NCBI RefSeq assembly: GCF_036850765.1
Contig: NC_089490.1
Location: 273,868,482 to 273,932,481 of the forward strand
Direction: 5' to 3'
Length of the DNA: 64,000 bases
Source: Saccopteryx bilineata
Lineage: Eukaryota; Chordata; Mammalia; Chiroptera; Emballonuridae
Shown here: one piece after another, positions 22,383-35,198 of the stretch
Layout of the letters: each line of letters opens with the position of its first letter
Position numbering within the stretch: position 1 is the stretch's first letter
Translations under genes and position numbers: made by a program
Notes under the pieces: generated by a model
What the model was told of the DNA's origin: nothing
Databases searched by the model: none
The model's input: only the letters and a program-made list of their open reading frames with translations

Positions 22383-24284
22383 TTTGATTTGTTAATCTTA
22401 CCTCATTTTTTGTCTTTGACCACTGAATACATTTCTGAACTTTACAAATTAATCCCACTCATCATAAAAGGAAAAGTACAAAAATTGCAGTTAGGTCAAG
22501 TCTATTTTCACTATTCAAAAATTAACATAAAGGATATGGTCTGGTCGTTATCAGTACACACACACACACACACACACACACGCTCATTTTCAGCAAGATT
22601 AAAATATACCACCAGTTGAGATGTTGATTTATTTACCTTTACTGACAATTACAGTACATACATACATTTTTAGATGGTATGCAACATGAAAACAATTATA
22701 TGGATTACCATGGTTCAGAAATATTAGCTATTGCTAATATGTCCCAGCTAGATCCTAAAAAAAAAAAAAAAAAAAAAACATTTCTAACTTTTATTCTTGA
22801 TATTGTGTATGTTACAATGTATTTGCACACCCTTTAAGTCATGTAAAAAAAAAAGGACAAAGGGATATTCTTATAGCCCAGAAATGCCTTTCCTTCTTCC
22901 TCTCCTTTTAGGAGAGATTTGTATATGTGCACATCACCTGCAGCGCAAATACTTAGAATCTTGAGAACATTCCGGAAGGACTGTGATGATGAGATTACCC
23001 AGAAGCAGACATACTTTTGAGATGTGATTTTAAATAAGCACATGGTTACCTGTGTAAACTTCCAAGAAAGATTTCTGTTGTTTTTCTTCATGCAATGGGG
23101 CTCAAGCCATGTCCGTCTCTATGACTGTGTTTCTGAGCAAGGTGTGCTTGTTGTACCAAGGATACACTGATAATTCAAGGTAATCAGCAGAGTACATTAC
23201 AGAAGAAAATCTGGACCAACAAGCTGTACAAACAGAATAGCAATCAGTAGATTTAATGCATTTCTGATGTACATTTAAGGCCCTGACACTGGGCCACAGA
23301 TGTACATGTGTTGTGCTTTATATTGCTGAGATATGGCCTGTGAGAACCTATTATAGCATATCATCATCCACAGTGGAGGGGCAGAGAAGGAAAAATTCCA
23401 TCACACATTACTCCCGCGATGTATTAGAGAAACAAATTGTACTCGGAATTGAAAAGTCACCGGCTTATTCTGTCTTAATAAATTCCTGCCAAAAGGCTAA
23501 GTGTAAGACTAGAAATACTTCCCAAATGCTGTTACTGTATTATCATCTTTGACATCTAGAGAGCTGTTCCAAGAGTCATCAGATACCAGTTCAGGATTCT
23601 CACAATAATTTACTTTTTTCTTTTTTTCAACCAGGTCTTGATTTTATGTAGCCATTTTGAATTGTCTATACCAAAGATATAAGTCTCTTGTGACTAAATA
23701 AAAGAATTATTTTAAATAAGATGTTTGTCACTGGGCTGTTCCCATTGGTTAATACACAGAGTTTTAGAATTTGAGGTATGAATATTTAACTTCAATTTCC
23801 CATCAGACTTGTCAGAAGATTTTCATGATTGTTTAGGAAAGATTAAAATGGAAAAGTTAAAGCATAAGTCTCTTTGAGGGCAGATTCAGAGTCCGAATTA
23901 TCTTTATAGCTATAATAGCTCATACCCAGTGAGATATGCAAAAAAAATCTGTCAAAATAAAGAATGAAACGTTGTAATTAAAGGCAATGATGATGCTTTA
24001 AAATACCCTAATGATCTTAACCTAGGTACCATCTTAAAAACCAAGATACATAATATCAGTTTGATCAAGCTAAGCTCATGGCTTACACTGTCTTTTATTT
24101 TGTCAGTATACTAAGACTTTAGCTCTTGAGAATGGATCATTTAATCCTATAATCTCAGCATGATATATATATATAGAGAGAGAGAAAGTTTTAGCTATAA
24201 TCTTAAAATAAAAAAAAATAACTGAAAACAACCTACTGAGAAAAATGGTTTTTCAATCCACAAGTTTATAACTTGAGGTAGAGG
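22383..24284. other. low-repeat sequence with a CA tract and a poly(A) run
   Basis: No gene supported. Contains a (CA)n run at 22556-22581 and a run of 22 A at 22757-22778. The A run has no recognisable retroposon upstream of it, so I leave it unassigned. Short frames near 22834-23091 (-) and 23313-23552 (+) show no domain. Confidence 0.45.
22556..22581. repeat. (CA)n microsatellite
   Basis: Thirteen uninterrupted CA units, likely polymorphic. Confidence 0.95.
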
Positions 24285-24560
24285 GAGTATTAATTATCTA
24301 TTGTCATGTAACCAATTACTTGAAAATGTAGAAGGCTAAAAACAGCAAAGGCTTATTATCTTACAGTTTTTGTGTCTGGAGACTAGATCCAGCTTATTTG
24401 GGGTCTTTTGTACAGGACCTCACATGAAGTCACTATCAAGCTATTGTCCAGGGCTGTGATCATCTCAAGACTTTATTGTGACTAGACAATCCCCTTTCCA
24501 ACCTCTTCATGAGGTCTCTGAGGACCTCATGACACGGTATTTGCTGGTACAAGACAAATT
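24285..24560. repeat. ancient mammalian interspersed repeat, family not assigned
   Basis: Motifs 'ttaattatctattgtcatgtaac', 'cttattatcttacagtttttgtg' (both read in pieces) and 'aagtcactatcaagctattg' follow the order of a common old mammalian repeat I recognise but cannot name with certainty. Strongly decayed; no boundaries visible. Confidence 0.45.
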
Positions 24561-24679
24561 TCTGAAGAGTTCACAAGATAAAATCCATAGATTTTTGTGT
24601 CCTGATCACTGAAGTGACACCTCATCACTTCTGTCATGTCTATCTGTAATAAGTTAATCAATAAAATCATCATATATTT

Positions 24680-25029
24680 GGCCCTGGCCGGTTGGCTCAG
24701 CGGTAGAGCATCGGCCTGGCGTGAGGGGGACCCGGGTTCGATTCCAGCCAGGGCACATAGGAGAAGCGCCCATTTGCTTCTCCACCCCCTCCTTCCTCTC
24801 TGTCTCTCTCTTCCCCTCCCGCAGCCAAGGCTCCATTGGAGCAAAGATGGCCCGGGCGCTGGGGATGGCTCCTTGGCCTCTGCCCCAGGTACTAGAGTGG
24901 CTCTGTCCCCTGGTGGGCAGAGCGTTGCCCCTGGTGGGCGTGCTGGGTGGATCCCAGTCGGGCTCCTGCCGGAGTCTGTCTGACTGTCTCTCCCCATTTC
25001 CAGCTTCAGAAAAATACAAAAAAAAAAAA
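24680..25029 (+). mobile_element. Rhin-1-like SINE, young copy with perfect target duplication
   Basis: The head is ggccctggccggttggctca, with intact B box 'gggttcgattcc'. The body is near-identical to the copies at 13639 and 31268 except for a deletion of about 40 bp around 24895-24910, where the repeated 'gcagag...ccc' segment is shortened. The A tail runs to 25029. A 13-bp duplication (tcatcatatattt) flanks it at 24667-24679 and 25030-25042. Frames of 107-178 codons over it are SINE artefacts. Confidence 0.97.
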
Positions 25030-25042
25030 TCATCATATATTT

Positions 25043-25354
25043 AAGGAGATAGCACAAGTGCATGAATGCAAGGAAGTAGAACCAGTAAGAGCTGTCTTAG
25101 TGGAACATCTGCCATAAAGAGGATCAACAATCAATTTCACTTTTGTGAAAATAAATTGTATTATAAAATGGCTTATTATAGTTTATGTCAAATTATAAAG
25201 TATAATTAGAAAGATTGTCAAGACCAAGAGTTCCCTCCCACTTCAGTTTCCAAGCTTGATGAGCAGAAGTATCTATTACATTGGTGTTTTTGAGTAAAAA
25301 GGAATGATGTGAAAGATAAGGGGGAAGAAGTCTGGTTTTGAGCAATTACATATT
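25043..25354. other. no feature recognised
   Basis: AT-rich spacer; nothing supported. Confidence 0.4.
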
Positions 25355-25530
25355 TCAAGTGCTATGCTAAAAGTGTCTTTTAGACCTTACCACACTTGAA
25401 TCTCATAACAACCTTGCAAGTTTGATGTTGCAACCTGATAAAAGAACTTAGAGAACAAACCTACTTATGTTCACAGAGCTGGGACTTGAACCCGTACCTG
25501 TCTTGTTTTAAAACAGTGTTATTTCTTCTT
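25355..25530 (+). repeat. MIR SINE fragment
   Basis: Follows the MIR core order: 'gctatgctaaaagtgtcttt', 'aatctcataacaacc', a degenerate cell of 'gaacttagagaacaa', then 'tcacagagctgggacttgaac' in pieces. An ancient mammalian tRNA-derived SINE; decayed. Confidence 0.75.
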
Positions 25531-25844
25531 TATTAACATCACTGTAGTAACCTTCTTGAACGGGAGGGTGGGAAAATTGGATCCAAGACCCTCCTATTCT
25601 ATGAAGTTGATACCTTATGGCATTAAGCAAAGCAGGTGGTCTTTCTAAACTTTGGTTTCCTATACTGCAAGGTGATAGATTTTTATACCGAAACCTCTTT
25701 GTGTCAAGATATCCAAAATTTTGAATTAGGTCAAGGGATTAGTGTATTGTTGCTAAACTGTTTGATGGTCAAATACAGAATTGAATGCATAGTTCCTTTG
25801 ACTTCCAATCCCTTTTCTAGTTCCTGCTGCTCTGAAAGCCCATT

Positions 25845-25985
25845 TATTCATTCATCCTCACAGCAAATATGGCTTCTGTACCTACTCTAAGTACTATGCT
25901 TGGCACCAGAGATGACAGTGGTGACGAACAGAGATGCAATTCTTGCCCTAATAGATTATAATGATCAGATGATAAGTAGAAAAGG
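25845..25985 (+). repeat. old mammalian repeat fragment (MIR/L2-type)
   Basis: Motif order 'attcatcctcacagcaaatat', 'gtactatgcttggcacc', 'gatgacagtggtgacgaac' (all in pieces) and 'ttcttgccctaatagatta' is that of the familiar 'tactatgtgccaggcact' fossil repeat. Confidence 0.6.
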
Positions 25986-28060
25986 CAAAAAGGACAATTT
26001 GGGTTTAGCAAAGAAGGCTTAAATACAATAAAATAGAATAAAATACATGACAACCTTGTTTCTGAATTGTTTTTATGTCTACTTATGAAAAGCCATATTC
26101 TACATTCATAAAGCTTCATCTTCACTGATAAAACATTTTATGGAAAATTATCACTCAGTACATGATGACTCTACGAATGATTAGGACAAAGAAAAAAGTC
26201 TTCTGAATTTCAAAAATAAAGCTGTTTACCACTCCCAGCTTAAAAAAATCTTTATAACTGGTGATAAAAATTTCAAAGTTAAAGGTAAAATAAATGACAT
26301 CTTAGGTATCTGGAGAGACAATATGAACCTGAAATGTGGAATATTTGTTAGTAACAAAAACATCCCTGAGAGACAAGACATGTGCAGTATAGTACCGGTA
26401 ACTACTATGAAAGGCATTTCAAACAAAAGAAGGGCAAAGACATGGCTTTAACTTAGAGCTCAGTGTTCAAAGACAGTTCTTATATTTTCCAACAGTCTAC
26501 AATTCAATTGCTGTTACTTCACACCCAAATCTCCAGGATTAAACCACTATATGTTATGGTAAAGGAATCATTATGGCACAAATTAATCTTTCCATACTGG
26601 CCGGCGATAGCACCTCCTGTTACGCGACAGTCCCATCAGTGGTCAATCAGTTCTTGTTGCTGCCTCTGTCCCTTTGCTTAGAGTGGGTTTTAACAGGAAT
26701 GCCAAGAATAGATGCTTTCTTTCTGCTTTAAAGCAAAGGTGAATTTAATTTGAACTCCTCTACATAAAAGACTTAGTTAGGCACTCTATAAGCAGAGTTA
26801 CTTGGATTCTATGACCTCTATCTTTTTAAGAACTTGTTTTGAGTAGTGATTTAGATGCAAACAACCCTGGTATTGGTTATGGCAAAACCTCCATTTGTTT
26901 TAAATTATGGTGACATATAACTGATAAATAAAATTGTAAGATATTTAAAACATACAAGGTGATAATTTGATATACATATATAGTGAAAAAAGTATCCCCC
27001 ATCAATATAATTAAAACATCCATCACCTCATATATTTACCTTTTTTATTTTCTATTATTTATTTATTTATTTATTTTGGTGAGAAGATTTATGTCCTACT
27101 CTCCTAGAAAAAAAAAATTATTTATGTGATACAGTGTTATCAACTAGTTACTATCTTATGCATTAGGTAATCAAAACTTATTTACCTTATAACTGAAAGT
27201 GTAAATGTTCTCCATTTTTTTAAAGCTTGTGACTGCCTTATAATCTGAAACTTTCACCAATTCTCTATGATGTGCTAGCATATCCTGCAGACTATTTTCA
27301 AAGTCAAAAAATGATAAATACCCTTACCAGAAAGGGTTTTCTCAGTTATGTGAAATTATAATATCTTGCTAACTGTTTCAAATATGGTATTCCAGTAAAA
27401 AACAATACTATCTCCTTGATCTTTCTTTTCTTTACAGATGTGGAGAATGCATTAGAATAAAGCTCCTCAGAGGTATATAAACACAGATGTAAAGAATTAC
27501 TAATGATCACTCTCATTACTGTAGTGTTCGTAATAGAAACAACCTTCTTTCAACTCTGTGATAAAAACTGTGCAGCAAATTATAATCTTCTACTTCTAAT
27601 GTGCTTCTTCTTATATAAAGATGACACAAAATAAATAGGAATTAACTGAAACTACTGTAAGCTAAAGTTGATCTCCCAGGATACGTAAAGTTTATAACAG
27701 ACCTGAAGCTTTTTATTCACTCTTTCTCAAATTTCAGAGTCATTATTCCTGGCAGAGCAAAAATTTTTAATGACTTTGAAGGGAAAAGAACGTTCTTTTA
27801 AATCAGAGGATATAAAATACTGCACTACTGAAATAGGTTTATGTTAGTTGATCATCCCGGAATAATAATCATGACAAGGAAGCAGAAAGACTGAAAGGGA
27901 ATCATACATAATATTTAACCCTTTAAAAATTTATGTTGAAAAAGTTTTATTAGGATGAACATTTATTTTGTTCACTAGGGAAATGAAGATTGCTGCTTAT
28001 TTTATTTTTTTATGCTTTTCTGGTAAATCCATGGAGGAAGTTAATTCTATGGGTAATAAT
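25986..28060. other. low-repeat AT-rich sequence
   Basis: About 2.1 kb without gene evidence. A short TTTA tandem (about 27053-27078) is the only simple repeat. Confidence 0.4.
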
Positions 28061-28064
28061 GAAA

Positions 28065-28540
28065 ACATCTAACATTTTTTGTGTATCCACCAAACACTTT
28101 TGTAGCTCTTTTTAGGTATCTGTTTATTGAAATTCGCATGGTATTCCTCTGTACACTTTTTAGATAGAAACATTGGCTGTTGTTACAGTTAGAAAGTGAT
28201 TGAATTGGTCAGTATAGACTAGGATGTGTTTCAGTAACAGAAATACCTCATTGTCTCAGTGACTTATAAAACAAAGACTTATTGCTACTCCAGTGTGGAC
28301 CTGAAAGTCCACATAAGTGGTTTTCTTCCACTGGCAACTCAGGGACTCAGGTTATCAACCAATGATAACCTCATACGCTGGAGTCATTAATTTGCAGCCT
28401 AGAGAACTAGGAGTGGGAGACATGGGATTGAAGTATTGGTAAGTCACACATACTTTTAATTGCGTTGATCTGAAAATAACCCATCACTTCCACTCAAGCT
28501 CTATGAACAAGAACTCTATTTAGGTACTTAGAGACTCAGA
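28065..28540 (+). repeat. MIR-like fragment followed by an unassigned old repeat
   Basis: 28065-28210 has a MIR-like order ('cacttttgtagctcttt', 'gaaattcgcatggta', 'cactttttagatagaaac'). 28200-28540 resembles another ancient mammalian repeat ('tgacttataaaacaaagact'). Both are low-identity calls made by eye. Confidence 0.4.
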
Positions 28541-31251
28541 AATAGAAAAACCACACAGATATATGATGAGACTATTGGTCCCTGTCACAGCAATAAAATA
28601 TGGAATGTAATGCTAATTATAGAAAAGCCAGTGATAACTTTAAGAAGATGGATATCTGTTAAAGAAGCATTGGAGGCTGGTATTTCTGAGCTGAAGAAAG
28701 AGCGCATGACTCTGTACAGGCCAGAGGGCTTGGTCTTAGAGTGCTGGCAGACCCTCTTGGCAAGGATGGGAAAAGTGAGAAGGCTATTTCCCTTAGATCA
28801 GAGAAGGGCTTTGGGGGCAGATTACTGTTTACTGCCGTAAAAAATATGACAGAAAGTCAATGATGCCAAACTTAAGGTCTTTGCACATTGGTAATAATGT
28901 GGAAATTTTCTGAGTGGGGCTTTGACTTGCAATTGCAATGTTTTTCCACATATAAATGGATGAAATCACTGAAGGGTTCCTAACAGGAAGCAAACTCCTG
29001 GGAAAGCTATTAGTAGTTTAATATTTGCAATTCATGTGACGCTGTACTTGCCTTGAGGGACCTCATCCATTGAGTCCTGTTTGGTTTAAAATGTAACTAT
29101 CACAGCAGAGTAAGTTGAGCATTCAGATCTCAGCTGGGTTTCTCTTGAATTTATTAACTTACAAATGGAAACACACTTAAAACAGTTTACTATCTTTCAG
29201 TAACCACTTCTTTTCCTTTTCTAGAAGTGGCACCACCCTCTGAGTTTGTAATCTTAAAATATCTCTGTCTTTTCTTCCCTTTGGCACTCTAAATGCCATC
29301 TGTCTTCCTAATGCTGTAAATAGTTTTTCACAACAGTGCTCTGAATTCCTACTTTGTATCTTTACAATTTACTCATAACTCCTACCCACTCTGTAACTAC
29401 CTTTATTGCTCTCTCCACTGCTAACTAAAAATAATACAGGCAGCTTGATTGTTTTATTATTTTTCTTCCCAAAGTTTATGCTGATCTGGGTAGGCCATTG
29501 GAAGACCTTGGAACATGCCAGAATTGATCCTCTCAGCATTATCTGATTTTTACATGAACTGACAGAATTTCAGAAGCAACACAACTAGCATAAATTTTAG
29601 TAGGAGATCCAGAAAAACTTCAATATAATATGGGGAATTGTTCACTTTTCTACTAAACAGCTAGTTGTTTTCGAGTTTCTAATAGATCAATTATCTGGTT
29701 TTTATAATTAACTTCATCCCCTTCACTAAAGGGTGGAGATTATTAGCCTCAAGTTCCTGATTTGTTTTTTTATCAATCCTCTTCTCTGTTTTCTGAGATT
29801 AAAAAAAAGGCAATATCTAGTAAATAATGAATAATACATTTTTAACAGATGGTATGTAACAAGTTCTCTTCTAGGTCCTCTATTGTTAGTTTTTGTTTTC
29901 AAGCACAAAATGAAAGGTGATTTGAGGGTATCTTTCCAGATATAACCAATATATACCAGCTGAAAGAGTTCCCCCAAAATAAAAAATAGAATATAAAAAA
30001 CATAATGCAGAAGTTTGAATCTTACTAAAAATGGCAACATTAACACATATACTTCCCAAACTAAGAATCCCTTCAGTCTCTGCAATAGAAACCAAGGGAG
30101 AAAATACTTTATGGCCACTGACTGGTCATAGGGCAGTTGAGTCTACAAGTTGTCAACATACTAACAGGAGTAGGGGAATGAAAAGTAAATTGATTGTTAA
30201 ATACTCTGATAAGCCTCCCTAACATGATTATCAAAACTTGCAAGCCTTCTGCCCACAAATGCACAAGTTTAGAGTCATATGATTACATGGTACACCTGCA
30301 AAACCCCTTGTGCTGCTTGATCTGTGTATTTTACTGTAGGTCAAGGCAGTTAATCACCAGAAGGCCTCAGGGCAGCCACATAGAAGCTTATTTATGGGCA
30401 AATCAAGAAACTGAAATACTGAACTGTGCCTGATTAGCTGCACTAATATGCTACTTGTGGCTAATTTCTGAACTGCTTGACCCACAGGTGTTTGCCCTCA
30501 CCCATAAATCATGGCGGCCACCTCCTCTTTGCACTCTCAGTCCCGCCATGCATATAGATGGCCTGTTTAAGTGACAGGCAGGAAATAATGGATGGTGCAC
30601 TAAATCATTTCACTGTTTAGTCAATGGTCTCTCCTCCAAAATAGGTCCCACCACGTTCCCACTGGCCAGCTCATTTCAGATGTTATTGTAACCCAAGTTT
30701 ATGTGCCACTGCATGCAACCTTTCAAAGGGACAGAGTGTACATTTCCCCATTTTTATTTGTTTTACTTGTATAGCCAACACTTTGCATAAGGCAGCACCA
30801 TTAAAATTTCCACAACAGCCAGCAGGGCAACGAAGCAGAACAGAATCCCAATGGCTTAGGTGGTGAAAGGAAACTCTTGCTGGGAATTTAGCAACTGTGG
30901 CTCTTCACTTACTTTTCCTTTATTTTTTAAAATTAAAGATGTTCATTAAATGGATCACAAAGCAAACCCTAAACACTAAATATTATGGGCAGGAAATGCT
31001 TGGCTTGCCTATAATTTGATTCTCTAGAGTAATTCCTTGTTCTGAAGAAGCTTATAGGTCAATACAAAACCAGTAGCTATGAAAATAGACATTTTACTTA
31101 TATAAATATTTGCAATGTGTGTCTCTGTCTGAAACAGAGGAAAATGTAGGACTTAGAAGCAGATTTTTATTCTGAGTAAACTGTTGGGGGAAGTAATCAA
31201 AGGGTACTAAATGAAATCTTATTAATTAGCATGACAGGTGACAAAATAGTA
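28541..31251. other. low-repeat sequence
   Basis: About 2.7 kb with no supported gene. The 76-codon frame at 28610-28840 and the 130-codon minus frame at 29726-30118 have no recognised domain and no flanking splice signals that I trust. A block of mixed composition at 30480-30740, with few simple repeats, could be a conserved non-coding element (a guess). Confidence 0.4.
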
Positions 31252-31267
31252 ATAAAAAACTACTGTA

Positions 31268-31661
31268 GGCCCTGGCCGGTTGGCTCAGTGGTAGAGCGTC
31301 GGCCTAGCGTGCGGAGGACCCGGGTTTGATTCTTGGCCAGGGAACACAGGAGAAGCGCCCATTTGCTTCTCCACCCCTCCGCCGCGCTTTCCTCTCTGTC
31401 TGTCTCTTCCCCTCCCACAGCCAAGGCTCCATTGGAGCAAAGATGGCCCGGGCGCTGGGGATGGCTCTGTGGCCTCTGCCTCAGGCGCTAGAGTGGCTCT
31501 GGTCGCAACATGGCGACGCCCAGGATGGGCAGAGCATCGCCCCCTGGTGGGCAGAGCATCGCCCCTGGTGGGCGTGCCGGGTGGAACCCGGTCCGGCGCA
31601 TGCGGGAGTCTGTCTGACTGTCTCTCCCTGTTTCCAGCTTCAGAAAAATGAAAAGAAAAAA
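31268..31661 (+). mobile_element. Rhin-1-like SINE, young full-length copy
   Basis: Intact head with B box 'gggtttgattc', full GC-rich body including the repeated 'gcagagcatcgccccctgg' unit, a CTTCAGAAAAAT end and an A-rich tail. The duplication 'aaaaaactactgt' appears at about 31254-31266 and again from about 31662-31674. Confidence 0.95.
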
Positions 31662-31679
31662 AAAAAACTACTGTGCAAC

Positions 31680-32061
31680 TTCACTAAATTAGGGTAAGTA
31701 TAGTAATATGTTTGATTTCATAGACATACAATATAAGAACTCTATTGGTCATTGAAGGAGGAAAATAGCTATTTAAAATTTTAAATTACTTTCAGGAATT
31801 TTACATGCTCTACCCTTAGAATGGATTATATAATAAGAAATAGTAGGAAAGGCAGTCATTTCTCTGTTATTTATAACACTCCTAATTGAGCTAAAATAGA
31901 CAAATGTAATGCCAGAATTCTAATCAAATAAGTATATGTGCTCTGGGGAACTCCACTTCAAACTAAGAGTAACAGGGACCACATTAACCCTTTGGACCGA
32001 AATAATTGAAAACAGATATTTCCTATTAATTGAAATTGTGAAAGAAAAGTTTTCGTGTTTT
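31680..32061. other. no feature recognised
   Basis: AT-rich spacer; nothing supported. Confidence 0.4.
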
Positions 32062-32400
32062 ATTTATTTATTTATTTTTATTTTGAAAGTAAGTTTATTA
32101 AACTTGGGAGCAGTGAAACAAGGAAGGGCCTAGAACAGAAGAAGCAACAGGAGAGCTTAGGCTGGGTTGCTTTGGCTCACTGGGAAATCAGAGAAAAGGG
32201 GGCCTTGGAGACAGGTTCAGGGGGCCAGCCCAGGACAAGCTGCTGTTGCCCATTGCTCCCCTAGTTGCAAGTCTTGTGAAGACGGTTGGTTTAGGAGGTA
32301 CACACATGCTGGGTAACAAGAGGGGAAGGAACCAGCATGAGCATATCCAGGGAGGGAGGACAAGTGTTTCTGTATTATATGTCAAGTGTTCCCAGTGGCA
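32062..32400 (-). pseudogene. candidate processed transcript 3' end (unknown source gene)
   Basis: Read on the minus strand, a GC-balanced stretch ends in '...ctcccaagtttaataaactt' (AATAAA signal at about 32096-32101), then about 15 bases later an A-rich run (complement of 32062-32090, AAATAAATAA-type). That is the appearance of a retroposed mRNA tail. The body is clearly unlike the AT-rich surroundings, but I do not recognise the parent gene and found no convincing target duplication. The 73-codon minus frame over it is not assigned. Confidence 0.45.
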
Positions 32401-34800
32401 GGACATCATTGTGTAGACACAAAGAGTCTCTAACAGGAGTCAGAAGCATTCACTTGGGATGCCTCATGTGTCTCTACACTATGAGGGAAACCTTGTTTTT
32501 ATGAACTCCAAAATAGTTGCACATCTGTGGGCCTTTGCATGTTCTTTTTCTCTGACTAGAATATCATTTCTTGCAGATGGCCCATTCAGTAAATTTCCAT
32601 CTGTGCTATTATCACTACTGTCTGTGGCTTCTCTTAACTCTCCAGAAAGTGGCAGCCAGTTCCCCTGCTGTGCTGCTCACATCTTTGCCATATATCTGTG
32701 TTAAGGTATCAACAAAACTGTCACCCACAGTAGATGTAGATTGGTTTAAATTACAAATTTTACAAAAATAATTCTGGGAAATAAGAGGCACTCAATACAT
32801 ATTTAGTAGTCTGATTTCTCCCTCTCATTCTGTGTGTTTGCATGCATGTCTGTCTGTGTGTGTGTGTGTGGTGTATGTTTTAGTTAAAACAATTTCACAT
32901 TTCAGTTTGTGTTATATATTTAATATCAAATCTTATAGGCTGACATTTCAAAGGACAAATGATTTATATGGCACACAATCTAGGGTCCTGGGAGTAGAAT
33001 AAAGTAAAAAGAAAAAGAAAAGAAAAACACTAGCTCTTCAGTAAATTTAAATTATCTTCAAAAAACAGTGAGCTTTTATTCTTTCTAATAAATTTCCATT
33101 TTTTATTTCAATAGTTAGGATAATTTCAGAGAGCTTAAGCAGTGTCAGTGATTATGCAGGGACTCAGTACAGTATAAAGGTAAATGAAACATGTCCCATT
33201 CACATAAAAAATAAAGTTCAGAATCAGTACACTGAGACAGTCAAATGATATAATACACAAAATGGTAGAATTGTGTTCAAGGTATCAAAATATCAGTGAT
33301 CTCCTTGAATGAGAGGAATTAAGGAAATTTACTTCAAGAGAAGATTTTAAATTGAGGATTAAAGAATGAGAATAAATTTAGCAGGTGTACAAACATGCAA
33401 ACACAATTTCTTATAGAGAAAATAGCTATGCAAAGCAATAAATCATGGGAGTTCTTGGTGTGTCACAACTGAGTCTAGCTACTTCTTTCTTAGTTCACTT
33501 TCCAAGTCACCCCAGTTGCTTCCATAGTATATTAATCACTTTAGTGGAGGTCTGCCCAGCCCATGTGCTAGTGTTCTTTCTCTTAAAAATACTTTTTTTG
33601 ACTCATAGGTATGACTCTGTGGAGTAGACTAATTTATACTGTACAATTTCATTCCCCTGCCTTTAGCTTGTTATGCTACAATGGACACAAAGCCCAAATA
33701 GGAACAATCAGATTCTTCTCCCTGTGGATTTATACTTGGAACCTTGAGGCATACAGTCAATTTGTAAACTTCACTGGATTTGTATCCTATAAGGTTATAG
33801 AATGTGGCTGACTATAACCTGCCATGAAGATATAGAAACAGAATAAGAAATGAATTGGCACTGACTTACAGAGGAAGCAGAAAGAAGATAGTATGAGTGT
33901 GGGTCCCAGAGAGGTTCTAGTTTTAGTGTTAACCTCTTCCATGAGAACCATTGTCATGGAGTCAAAGACTACTCAGAGACCACATAGAGTGCACCGAGGG
34001 ACCTAGAGGAGATTACCTCACAATCCCCTATACAGGTTTCATAAGACAGCCCAAATCCCAGTCCTTGTGTGTATTTTATTAATACACACAAATAGATGCA
34101 GGGACGAGAATAAAGAAGTCAGGAAGGGGAACTTCTCTAGAGCAGATTAAAGGGCAGAAAAAAGTAGCTCAAATGTCCCCACCTGTTGATTAATCAGAAT
34201 TGCTCATTCTATCCCTGGTGTGCTGCATTCAGCACAGTACTGTGTTCAGCACATTTTTCAGTAAAGCCACTGTGCCTTTTGCCTCGGGGCATTGAACTCT
34301 ATCCCTGTTCTGTTTCTATTCAAGGCCTTACAACCCATTGTATTTTTGTCCTGGTTGCTTTATGTTCAAGTCTCCAACTAGAGTCTGAATTGATGTATAT
34401 GGCCTTAGCAACTCTTAAATCCATATATTTCAGTTTGGTTTCCTCTCCTAAACTCCAAATCTATGATAACCTACATCTTGAGGAGTCCAGTATGTATAAT
34501 TGAGGTTTTTCTCAACTTTATGCTTAAATTCATCATTTTGCCTTTCACACTTCATCCTTGTGTTTCTCCTTGTGTATTGAGTCACCACATGCCTCATGAA
34601 ATAAAAGAAGCAACCTTAGAGATAGCTTCTAAACTATTCCACCCCTAGTTCCTACATGCTGTGATGTCAGCTCACCACCTTTCAAAGTTTCTTACCATTG
34701 TGGCTGGTAGAATATTCTCAGAGGCTGTTCTTCTTTCAGTCTTTAGTGTTGTATTTTCTGTGTTTCTTTCTTATGGTCTTTACTCTTTACCTAAATGTTT
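32401..34800. other. low-repeat sequence, possible L2 remnant
   Basis: No gene supported. 32520-32710 has an L2-like feel ('gtgggcctttgcatgttctt') but is too decayed to call firmly. A GT run lies near 32855-32870. A perfect 11-bp inverted repeat with a 5-base loop lies at 34065-34091. Confidence 0.4.
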
Positions 34801-34811
34801 TCCGCTCATCT

Positions 34812-35185
34812 TTTTTTTTTTTTGTATTTCTTTCTAAAGTGAGAGTGGGGAGGCAGAGAGACAGACTCCCACATATGCCCTACTGGGATCCACCCAGAAA
34901 GCCCACTAAGGGGCGATGCTCTGCTCATCTTGTGTGTTACTTCATTGCAACCAGAGCCATTATAGTACCTGATGTAGAGTCCATGGAGCCATCCTCAGCA
35001 CCCGGACCAACTTTGCTCCAATGGAGCTTTGGCTGTGGGAGGGGAAGAGAGAAATAGAGAGAAAGAAGAGGGGGAGATGTGGAGAAGCAGATGGACGCTT
35101 CTCCTACATGCCCTTGCTGGGAATTGAACCTGACACTTCAACATGCCTGGCCGACACTCTACCATTGAGCCAACGGGTCAGGACC
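34812..35185 (-). mobile_element. Rhin-1-like SINE
   Basis: The minus-strand head is 'gtcctgacccgttggctcaa', followed by the standard body and poly(A) (T run 34811-34823 on +). The near-perfect duplication 'tccgctcatcttt' (34801-34813) and 'tctgctcatcttt' (35186-35198) sets the ends. Moderately diverged. Confidence 0.92.
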
Positions 35186-35198
35186 TCTGCTCATCTTT

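Noticed and set aside
22757..22778. Run of 22 A as a retroposon tail
   Set aside because: No recognisable retroposed body upstream and no flanking duplication seen.
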